A stretch of DNA of 5,454 nt, taken from assembly GCA_002746275.1 (NCBI GenBank), contig NVWR01000001.1, positions 483,124 to 488,577 of the forward strand, read 5' to 3'. Position numbers and translations under genes: made by a program. Shown here piece after piece: positions 1-5,094 of the stretch. Positions within the stretch are counted from its first letter, which is position 1; every line of letters begins with the position of its first letter. The notes beneath the pieces were generated by a model. That model was given only the letters and a program-made list of their open reading frames with translations, had not been told where the DNA came from and searched no databases. Origin of the DNA: Rhodobiaceae bacterium (lineage in GTDB: Bacteria; Pseudomonadota; Alphaproteobacteria; Parvibaculales; Parvibaculaceae).

Positions 1-842
1 GCCGCCACCTGAATTGGCGTGAAAGCGCCATAATCCAGGTAGGATTTGACCCGGCCCAGGGCCCCGATCAGACGCTCATTACCCACGGCAAAGCCCATCC
101 GCCAGCCCGGCATCGCAAACGTCTTGGACAATGATGTGAACTCAACCGCAATATCAATCGCGCCCGGCACTTCCAGAATGGAAGGCGGTGGCGGCGTATC
201 GTCAAAATAGATCTCCGCATAGGCAAGGTCAGAGATCAAAATCAAATTATGCTGCTTGGCTATCTGCACGACTTCTTTGTAAAAATCGAGAGTAGCCACG
301 TAACCCGTTGGATTTGAAGGGTAATTCAGGACCAGAGCAGAAGGTGCCGGAACAGAATGGCGCAACGCCCGGTTGAGTGCCCGCAGGTAGTCCTCTCCAG
401 GCTCACCCGGCAGATGCCGGACAACACTACCGGAAATAATGAACCCAAAGGCATGGATCGGATAGCTGGGATTGGGCACCAGGATCACATCACCCGGCGC
501 GGAAATTGCCTGCGCAAGGTTCGCCAGCCCCTCTTTGGAGCCAAGTGTGGCGATAACCTGTGTTTCCGGGTTCAGTTTCACCCCAAACCGCCGCTCATAA
601 TAGGCAGCCTGGGCCCGCCTGAGGCCAGGAATGCCCCGCGAGGACGAATAACGGTGGGTCCGCGGATCAGCCACAGTTTCAACCAGCTTATCGACAATAT
701 GCTGGGGCGTCGGCATGTCCGGATTGCCCATGCCGAAATCGATAATATCCCGGCCTTCCGCTCGCGCCTTCGCTGTGGCCCGATTGACCACCTCCAAAAC
801 ATAAGGAGGGAGGCGCTTGATGCGGTGAAATTCCTCTGTCAT
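1..842 (-). CDS. alaC: AlaC-type class I/II aminotransferase, N-terminal 280 residues (runs off left edge)
   Basis: This is a PLP-dependent fold-type I aminotransferase related to E. coli AlaC (glutamate-pyruvate transaminase) and often labelled LL-diaminopimelate aminotransferase in alphaproteobacteria. Visible motifs in order are the N-terminal 'IKRLPPYV' (residues 8-15), 'DFGMGNPDMPTP' (35-46), 'RYSSSRGIPGLR' (64-75), 'GSKEG' (101-105), 'PNPSYPIH' (123-130), 'NYPSNPTG' with the cofactor-contacting Asn (173-180), 'SDLAYAEI' with the Asp that pairs with the pyridine nitrogen (204-211), and 'SLSKTFAMPGWRMGF' (237-251), where Lys240 is the Schiff-base lysine. The family is about 400 residues, so roughly 120 C-terminal residues lie outside the window. 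I chose ATG 842 because a GGAG at 852-855 lies 9 nt upstream and the protein then begins like its relatives. The in-frame ATG at 917 would add 25 residues and has no ribosome-binding site. Membership of the family is firm; the exact substrate (alanine/glutamate or another amino acid) cannot be settled from sequence. A homoserine dehydrogenase gene often follows this gene in relatives, but that side is not visible. Confidence 0.93.
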   Translation of the reverse strand, partial: MTEEFHRIKRLPPYVLEVVNRATAKARAEGRDIIDFGMGNPDMPTPQHIVDKLVETVADPRTHRYSSSRGIPGLRRAQAAYYERRFGVKLNPETQVIATLGSKEGLANLAQAISAPGDVILVPNPSYPIHAFGFIISGSVVRHLPGEPGEDYLRALNRALRHSVPAPSALVLNYPSNPTGYVATLDFYKEVVQIAKQHNLILISDLAYAEIYFDDTPPPPSILEVPGAIDIAVEFTSLSKTFAMPGWRMGFAVGNERLIGALGRVKSYLDYGAFTPIQVA

Positions 843-931
843 CTCAAAGAACTCCGGCTGGATAGCCTTGGAAAAATGTGGGTGAGCCAAAAAAAGGCCC
901 GGTTTGGCATGAAACATACGGGATAGTGCGC

Positions 932-937
932 TTTATA
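932..937 (-). promoter_or_regulatory. Possible -10 box upstream of the aminotransferase
   Basis: On the minus strand the sequence reads TATAAA, one mismatch from TATAAT, about 90 bp upstream of the preferred start codon. No recognisable -35 hexamer sits 16-18 bp further upstream. The leader it would produce contains a 6-bp inverted repeat (GCCAAA at 886-891 with TTTGGC at 903-908) ahead of the ribosome-binding site at 852-855. This is suggestive only. Confidence 0.2.
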
Positions 938-948
938 CCCCCAATAAA

Positions 949-974
949 TTGCCGGGACTATGAGTTTCCGGCAA
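949..974. repeat. Inverted repeat in the aminotransferase/lipoprotein spacer
   Basis: TTGCCGG (949-955) is the exact reverse complement of CCGGCAA (968-974), and the stem can be partly extended inward around an ATG loop. On the minus strand it is followed by the moderately AT-rich 'TTTATTGGG', so it could serve as a weak second terminator for the lipoprotein gene or as an operator-like element ahead of the aminotransferase. There is no clean U-tract. Confidence 0.35.
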
Positions 975-980
975 CAAGGG

Positions 981-995
981 ATCGCGCGGCGCGAT
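981..995. repeat. 15-bp palindrome ATCGCGC-G-GCGCGAT
   Basis: Two 7-bp arms are perfectly complementary around a single central base. With no loop it is better suited to binding a dimeric protein than to forming an RNA hairpin. It lies in the spacer between the lipoprotein stop and the aminotransferase start, upstream of the latter's possible -10 box. The regulator, if any, is unknown. Confidence 0.35.
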
Positions 996-1007
996 AGATC
1001 AGGAATA

Positions 1008-1044
1008 GGAAGAATAAACCGCTGAAAACGGCCGAATAGCGGTT
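1008..1044 (-). terminator. Candidate intrinsic terminator of the OmpA-like lipoprotein gene
   Basis: AACCGCT (1017-1023) and AGCGGTT (1038-1044) form a 7-bp stem with a 14-nt loop, beginning about 22 nt after the lipoprotein stop codon. Read on the minus strand, the stem is followed by the pyrimidine-rich 'TATTCTTCCTATTCC'. The loop is large and the T-tract interrupted, so termination may be inefficient. Confidence 0.35.
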
Positions 1045-1065
1045 GAAATCAGCAAAACCAGCGCG

Positions 1066-2580
1066 TTATTCGATAAATATCTCGGCGCGCCGGTTACCCG
1101 CTTCTCCCGCAGGCATGGATTCGTAATAGACCGGGACAGCATCGCCCTTGGCCTCCACAAACACCCGCGACGGGTCGACCCCGCTTTGGATCAACGCATT
1201 GGCAACGGCTGTTGCCCGGTCAAGCGACACTCTGAAATTGGTGAGCAGATGCTTGCCAATGTCTAGGTCTCCTGTCCGGCTGGAAGCGTGGCCAACAATT
1301 CGCACAACGCCCCCCAGATCGACGACAGCTTTCGCCGCCTGAGTGATGGTCTGACGATCCGCCGATGTCAGGTGTACCGATCCATGGCCAAAATTCACCA
1401 CATACGGGGGAATATTGCCCGGTCCGCCCTGGTTTGCGTAAATCGCAGGAGCCACAACCCTATTTGATGGCTGCAACGAGGCACCCGGCCCAGGAAGACC
1501 CAAAAGAGCGTCCATATTAACCTGCACAGGGTCCTGCGGATCAGCCGTCCCGGTTACAGCACCAGAAGATGCGCCGTAACGCGCGCTAACCACCGACCCG
1601 GCGGCTTCCAACGCTTCATGTGTCAAAGCCGGCGCCGTTGACCGCTCGAAGCGATCCTGCGGACGACTGGTACTTGTCGCAACAACAGCTGCAGGTGTGC
1701 TTGGCTGTACGGCAGTCGCCACGGGTGCAGGCGCAGGTGCTTGCACCGCGGCAGACGCTGGATTCACAGCACTAACCCGGTCATCAATGATCGTGCGGTT
1801 TGTTTCTACGCGGGCACGACGCTCACTTTCTGGCAGCGCGGGCACGGCGGCCCGGCGAGCAGGCTGAACGGGAGCCGATGCAACTCGGGCACGGGCAACA
1901 GGTTCAGCCGCAACAGGAACTGGGCTGGGCTCAACCACTGCCTGAGCAGCAGCAACCGGCGCCGGAACCGTGACAGGAGCAACCGTCACCTCGGTGGTGG
2001 CAGCAGGTCTTGTTGCAGGCGCCTCCACCTGAGTGGCAAGTTCGGTTCCTGGGAGTGAATGCCCACCCCGCGCAGGCACCGGAATAACGCCAATTTCCGC
2101 CAGATTTTGAGTATTCGTCGTCTCAACGGCTGTCGTTGGCGCAGGGGTCACCGTTGTCGCTGCAATCACAGGAATGGGAGCTGGCTTAGCACTGCGCGGT
2201 GCCTGAGCAGGTGTTTCTGTTCCCCCCCGCAAGACTTCATCTGTATAACGCGCGCGTTCCCGGTCGGCGGCTAGACCGTCGGATACCCGACGCCGCTCCT
2301 CAACTGAACTAATACCCGTTGGCTTGTCCGGCACATCTGCAAGCTGGGGAAAATCCTTGTCTTCTGAGGCGTCGGCCGCAGCTGCTACCGCATCGTCCCC
2401 ATAAATCAACGAAGGCCGCGCCCAGTCAGGAGCCGTCGAACAGGCCGCAAGTCCGGCGATGAGCAAGATAGCACCGGCCCGCTTACCAGCGGTCAGCGCC
2501 GCCTTCCCGGCATCAACAATCTTATGATCGTTCATCTGACACATCGTCATCACTGACGCCCCCAACACGTGACCGAGCAT
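1066..2580 (-). CDS. OmpA-family lipoprotein with long Ala/Pro-rich linker
   Basis: This is a putative envelope lipoprotein of 504 residues. The N-terminus has a basic stretch, a hydrophobic segment (about 36-46) and a lipobox L-A-A-C whose Cys47 would be lipidated. The next residue is Ser, consistent with outer-membrane sorting. A short conserved-looking block with 'DKPTGISS', 'EERRRVSDGLAADRERARYTDE' follows at about 85-115. Residues about 120-380 are an Ala/Pro/Val/Thr-rich, probably unstructured spacer. Residues about 392-503 form an OmpA C-terminal domain with 'VRIVGHASSRTGD', 'NFRVSLDRATAV' and 'AGEAGNRRAEIFI', which in this family binds diaminopimelate in peptidoglycan. The Asp of the usual GHTD motif is replaced (GHAS), while the Arg of the LSxxRA motif is kept (Arg455). 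I chose ATG 2580 because AAGGGAG lies 6 nt upstream. GTG 2640 would give 524 residues with no ribosome-binding site. ATG 2535 would give a more ordinary 31-residue signal peptide but also lacks one. A role in tethering the outer membrane to the cell wall is inferred; this is not classical Pal. Confidence 0.88.
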   Translation of the reverse strand: MLGHVLGASVMTMCQMNDHKIVDAGKAALTAGKRAGAILLIAGLAACSTAPDWARPSLIYGDDAVAAAADASEDKDFPQLADVPDKPTGISSVEERRRVSDGLAADRERARYTDEVLRGGTETPAQAPRSAKPAPIPVIAATTVTPAPTTAVETTNTQNLAEIGVIPVPARGGHSLPGTELATQVEAPATRPAATTEVTVAPVTVPAPVAAAQAVVEPSPVPVAAEPVARARVASAPVQPARRAAVPALPESERRARVETNRTIIDDRVSAVNPASAAVQAPAPAPVATAVQPSTPAAVVATSTSRPQDRFERSTAPALTHEALEAAGSVVSARYGASSGAVTGTADPQDPVQVNMDALLGLPGPGASLQPSNRVVAPAIYANQGGPGNIPPYVVNFGHGSVHLTSADRQTITQAAKAVVDLGGVVRIVGHASSRTGDLDIGKHLLTNFRVSLDRATAVANALIQSGVDPSRVFVEAKGDAVPVYYESMPAGEAGNRRAEIFIE

Positions 2581-2664
2581 GGGCCGCTCCCTTTTGATAC
2601 CCGCCGAAAGTTCATTGTGAAATTCCATAGCGCGGGTCACAGAATAATACTGTCGTCATTCTAT

Positions 2665-2670
2665 ATTATA
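2665..2670 (-). promoter_or_regulatory. Consensus -10 box for the OmpA-like lipoprotein gene
   Basis: The minus strand carries a perfect TATAAT here, about 85 bp before the chosen start codon. The implied transcription start is near 2658, leaving a leader of roughly 78 nt. No good TTGACA-like -35 box is present at 16-18 bp spacing, so the promoter may need an activator or may be a chance match in an AT-rich patch. Confidence 0.35.
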
Positions 2671-2718
2671 AACGCGCGTGGCGTAACCAGAGGGTACCCG
2701 GCTTTTTTACGACTTTTC

Positions 2719-2744
2719 TTCGAAGCACCTTCATGTCTTTCGAA
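2719..2744. repeat. Paired TTCGAA palindromes 20 bp apart
   Basis: TTCGAA occurs at 2719-2724 and 2739-2744, each followed by G on the plus strand, with starts exactly 20 bp (about two helical turns) apart. They lie 50-80 bp upstream of the lipoprotein -10 box on the minus strand, where an activator or repressor could bind the same DNA face. A related TTCGAT is at 2750-2755. The functional reading is inference. Confidence 0.3.
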
Positions 2745-2908
2745 GAGATTTCGATTGCACGACGCACCCGCGACAAAAGCAATTACAATCCAATTGAAGA
2801 CAGTGCGCGACTCCGTTGACCACGCTTACTTTTTGACCCTCCAGGTCGGTGTGCAACACCACATCATGCAGCCTTCTTCCTCAGTGGTTCTTTCTTCGCT
2901 CACACTCT

Positions 2909-2954
2909 TAATGCAAGGCATGAAGAACAAATAATGCAAGGCATGAAGAACAAA
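2909..2954. repeat. Perfect 23-bp tandem duplication, two copies
   Basis: Positions 2909-2931 and 2932-2954 are identical 23-bp units beginning TAATGCAAGGC and ending GAACAAA, with no spacer or mismatch. Flanking bases do not extend the repeat to a third copy. Identity of both copies suggests a recent slippage or duplication event, or maintained function. Since 23 is not a multiple of 3, the duplication would shift frame in any ORF crossing it, which argues that the region is non-coding. Confidence 0.9.
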
Positions 2955-2968
2955 GAAAAACTCAACAA

Positions 2969-2981
2969 TATCAAATTGATA
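2969..2981. promoter_or_regulatory. AT-rich palindrome TATCAA-A-TTGATA
   Basis: Two perfect 6-bp arms flank one central base inside an AT-rich island (13 G+C in the 60 bp at 2951-3010), which contrasts with the GC-rich genes around it. The shape resembles a dimeric repressor or activator half-site pair. It lies about 160 bp upstream of the transporter start. The right arm TTGATA also resembles a -35 hexamer, but no good -10 box follows at standard spacing. Confidence 0.3.
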
Positions 2982-3140
2982 AGAAAATTTTATACCATTC
3001 TGAATTAACTATGTGCCGACCGCGCGCGTGCAATCCATATCCCCGGATTTTCGCAGCCCCCACTGCCACAATGAGCCATAGGCACCCACCTATCCCCCGT
3101 CTATGGTCCGCGCCTCCACTTTCCAGCAAGCGACTCGTTC

Positions 3141-4004
3141 ATGACATCTGGTTTCACAACTGACTTAAGCTTCACCCTGATCGGCCTGGTTCTGCTGACC
3201 GCGCTGATGCACGCCAGTTGGAATGCCATGGTCCGCGCGGGCGATGACCGCTTAAGTTCTCTCGCCCTCATGACCGGCACCACAGCCCTTCTGGCTCTGC
3301 CGGTTCTGCCCTTCCTGCCGCTCCCGAACCTGGAAACCTGGGCCATTCTTGCTTTCACCCTGATCCCCCACACTGGGTACAAGCTCTTCCTCGCCCGCGC
3401 CTACACCCATGGTGATTTGGGCCACGTCTATCCCATCGCCCGGGGGTCTGCCCCCCTGCTGGTGGCCATCGGCGCTTTTCTCCTTCTGGGGGAAACCCTG
3501 TCTCTCTGGGCAATAGCCGGGCTGGTCCTTGTGACCGGCGGCATCATGAGCCTGGCTTGGAAAAAACGGGGTGGAACAGCAGAAGAACGCAAAGCCACCC
3601 TCTACGCCCTGATCACGGCGGGTTTCATTGCCACGTACACGATGTCTGATGGGATTGGAGGCCGGGTCGCAGAAACACCCCTCACCTATGTTTTCTGGCT
3701 TTTTCTGCTGGACGGAACCGTTTTCTTCGCCATTGGGCTCCACCAGCGAGGCTGGAAATCATTGCGGGCCACCCGGTCCGTCTGGACAGTGGCCTTCGGC
3801 GGCGGCGTCCTGCAGATGGTTGCCTATGCCATCGTCATCTGGGCGATGAGCGTGGCCCCGCTTGGCCCCATATCTGCGTTGCGGGAAACCAGCGTGATTT
3901 TCGCGGCTCTGCTCTCTGCCTACATGCTGAAAGAACCAATTGGCCGGATTGGCATCGCGGCAGCCATCATCGTTGCACTAGGTGTCGCCTTGATCCGGTT
4001 TTAG
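3141..4004 (+). CDS. DMT-superfamily transporter with two EamA domains
   Basis: This is an inner-membrane transporter of 287 residues, the normal size for ten-helix DMT/EamA proteins. The first EamA repeat covers about residues 11-140: helix 1 'LIGLVLLTALMHASWNAMV', then 'KLFLARAYTHGDLGHVYPIARGSAP' (81-105), where the tail of helix 3 leads into helix 4, then 'LLLGETLS' and 'GLVLVTGGIMSL'. A charged cytoplasmic-type loop, 'WKKRGGTAEERK' (140-151), separates it from the second repeat (about 152-286), which ends with 'PLGPISALRETSVIFAALLSAYMLKEP' (240-266) and a final hydrophobic helix. Family members export or import amino acids, nucleobases, sugars and other small metabolites; the substrate here cannot be assigned. 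ATG 3141 is the first plausible start and preserves helix 1, but no clear Shine-Dalgarno sequence precedes it, so initiation may be weak. The gene stands alone: divergent from the lipoprotein and convergent with argC, 15 bp from its stop. Confidence 0.9.
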   Translation: MTSGFTTDLSFTLIGLVLLTALMHASWNAMVRAGDDRLSSLALMTGTTALLALPVLPFLPLPNLETWAILAFTLIPHTGYKLFLARAYTHGDLGHVYPIARGSAPLLVAIGAFLLLGETLSLWAIAGLVLVTGGIMSLAWKKRGGTAEERKATLYALITAGFIATYTMSDGIGGRVAETPLTYVFWLFLLDGTVFFAIGLHQRGWKSLRATRSVWTVAFGGGVLQMVAYAIVIWAMSVAPLGPISALRETSVIFAALLSAYMLKEPIGRIGIAAAIIVALGVALIRF

Positions 4005-4019
4005 GGACCAAGGAAAACT

Positions 4020-4988
4020 CTAGCTCCCCACAACAAGCCCCGCAGCTTCGTCCAGCCCCAGCATCAGGTTCATGTTCTGCACAGCGGCACCTGAGGCACC
4101 CTTGCCCAGATTGTCGAGCAGCGCGACGAGGCGCACCTGATGCGTCTTGTCATTGCCGAAGACAAACAGTTTCATCTGATTGGTATGATTGAGCCCTTCT
4201 GGATCAAGATTGGCCATCTCTGCCGTCTCAGTTTCACTTGCCACCGTAACAAACTGTTCTCCCAGATAGGCTTCCGACAAAGCGTCGCGCAACATCGCCG
4301 CCGTGACGTCCCCCTTCAGGGCCCACAATTGCAACGGGATCTCCACCAGCATGCCCTGCCTGTAGCGCCCCACCGCCGGACTGAAAAGCGGCAGATGGGT
4401 AAGTTCACAATAGGTCTGCATCTCCGGCACATGTTTGTGCGCAAGCGTCAGGCCATAAAGATGAAACGGTTGTCCGCCTTGCGCCACAGCAAACGTTGGC
4501 GTGGGACCGCCTTCAAAATCTTCAATCATGGTGCGACCGCCGCCGCTGTAGCCTGACACTGCATTGACGGTGAGCGGGAAGTCATGTGGCAACAGCCCGG
4601 CTTCAACCAGAGGCCGCACGAGCGAAATTGCCCCGGTGGGATAGCAACCGGGATTTGAAATCCGCTTAGACGCAGCGACAGTCTCCCGATGGCCCTTTGT
4701 CATCTCCGGAAAGCCATAGGTCCATCCCTCCGCCACCCGGTGAGCGGTGGAGGCGTCAATGACACCGACATCGGCATTTTCAATCAACGACACAGCTTCA
4801 ATGGCGGCAGCATCAGGCAAACACAGAAACACCACATCAGCGGTGTTGAGCAGCCGTTTGCGTTCATCCACGTCTTTGCGCAAAGCAGGATCAATCTGCA
4901 ACAGTTCCAGATCAGGGCGACCACTAATCCGTTCCCGGATTAAAAGCCCCGTTGTTCCTGCCTCACCGTCGATAAAAATCCGTTTCAT
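4020..4988 (-). CDS. argC: N-acetyl-gamma-glutamyl-phosphate reductase, short form (type 2)
   Basis: ArgC catalyses NADPH-dependent reduction of N-acetyl-glutamyl-5-phosphate to the semialdehyde, the third step of arginine biosynthesis from glutamate, in the cytoplasm. The 322-residue product matches the short ArgC form. It shows the dinucleotide-binding start 'IFIDGEAGTTG' (4-13), 'VFLCLPDAAA' (53-62), 'VIDASTAHR' (76-84), the active-site segment 'SNPGCYPTGA' with nucleophile Cys115 (111-120), 'GYSGGGR' (146-152), the 'HLYGLTLAHKHVPEM' histidine motif (176-190) and the C-terminal 'LDNLGKGASGAAVQNMN' (291-307). I chose ATG 4988: it gives the family N-terminus and has GGTGAGAGAG just upstream. 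A longer open frame reaching 5186 would run back through the terminator and the end of rpsI and is not real. The gene lies 106 bp downstream of rpsI in the same direction, an arrangement common in alphaproteobacteria. Confidence 0.97.
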   Translation of the reverse strand: MKRIFIDGEAGTTGLLIRERISGRPDLELLQIDPALRKDVDERKRLLNTADVVFLCLPDAAAIEAVSLIENADVGVIDASTAHRVAEGWTYGFPEMTKGHRETVAASKRISNPGCYPTGAISLVRPLVEAGLLPHDFPLTVNAVSGYSGGGRTMIEDFEGGPTPTFAVAQGGQPFHLYGLTLAHKHVPEMQTYCELTHLPLFSPAVGRYRQGMLVEIPLQLWALKGDVTAAMLRDALSEAYLGEQFVTVASETETAEMANLDPEGLNHTNQMKLFVFGNDKTHQVRLVALLDNLGKGASGAAVQNMNLMLGLDEAAGLVVGS

Positions 4989-5015
4989 CTCTCTCACCAA
5001 TCGTTCGTCGCATGC

Positions 5016-5045
5016 AGCATAACAAAACCAGACACCCACTAACAA
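5016..5045 (-). promoter_or_regulatory. Candidate argC promoter beside the rpsI terminator
   Basis: On the minus strand TTGTTA (5045-5040) and TATGCT (5021-5016) each match four of six bases of the -35 and -10 consensus, with an 18-bp spacer. Predicted initiation near 5010 would give a leader of about 20 nt before the argC start. The -35 box overlaps the T-tract of the rpsI terminator. Placement supports independent argC expression, but the match is only moderate. Confidence 0.4.
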
Positions 5046-5073
5046 AAAAAGGGGCACCTTGCGGCGCCCCTTT
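5044..5073 (-). terminator. Strong intrinsic terminator of rpsI
   Basis: On the minus strand AAAGGGGCGCC, a GCAA (GNRA-type) tetraloop and GGTGCCCCTTT form an 11-bp stem with a single G-T wobble, running straight into a run of seven T residues (5050-5044). It begins 21 nt after the rpsI stop codon. This is a textbook rho-independent terminator and separates the ribosomal transcript from argC. Confidence 0.93.
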
Positions 5074-5094
5074 GAACCTTGTTCTCTGTTGCGA

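Larger units (their letters stand above)
2671..3140. other. Divergent intergenic region with no recognised gene
   Basis: About 470 bp between the lipoprotein promoter and the transporter start contain no ORF with coding character and no tRNA-like or rRNA-like structure. Separately listed elements are two TTCGAA sites, a 23-bp tandem duplication and an AT-rich palindrome. There are also two small neighbouring stem-loops: GACC/GGTC (2835-2838 with 2844-2847) and GGTGT/ACACC (2848-2852 with 2856-2860). Nearer the transporter, CCATAG (3076-3081) and CTATGG (3101-3106) form a weak inverted repeat. A small RNA or regulatory region is possible, but nothing here demonstrates one. Confidence 0.6.

Noticed and set aside
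357..926. 189-codon plus-strand open frame at the left end
   Set aside because: It lies antisense to the aminotransferase, which has clear family motifs. Its translation shows no recognisable domain.
1730..2000. Repetitive GCAGGTGCAGGCGCAGG-like sequence, considered as a nucleotide repeat element
   Set aside because: It is explained by Ala/Pro-rich codons of the lipoprotein linker and is not a separate repeat element.
2682..2706. GGGTACCC followed by a T-run on the plus strand, considered as a terminator
   Set aside because: The palindrome has no loop and the stem is too short to terminate. No plus-strand gene ends just upstream.
2666..2734. 22-residue basic peptide frame on the minus strand beginning MKVLRRK
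   Set aside because: It is very short, has no properly spaced ribosome-binding site, and covers the proposed -10 box of the lipoprotein gene.
2569..2934. 121-codon plus-strand frame spanning the lipoprotein start and the spacer
   Set aside because: It overlaps the lipoprotein start antisense, ends within the tandem duplication, has no recognisable domain, and its composition looks like random spacer sequence.
3071..3163. 30-residue plus-strand frame overlapping the transporter start
   Set aside because: There is no Shine-Dalgarno sequence or recognisable content. An upstream regulatory ORF is possible but unsupported.
3252..3743. 163-codon minus-strand frame
   Set aside because: It is antisense within the transporter gene, which has ten hydrophobic segments and family motifs. 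This frame is a compositional shadow.
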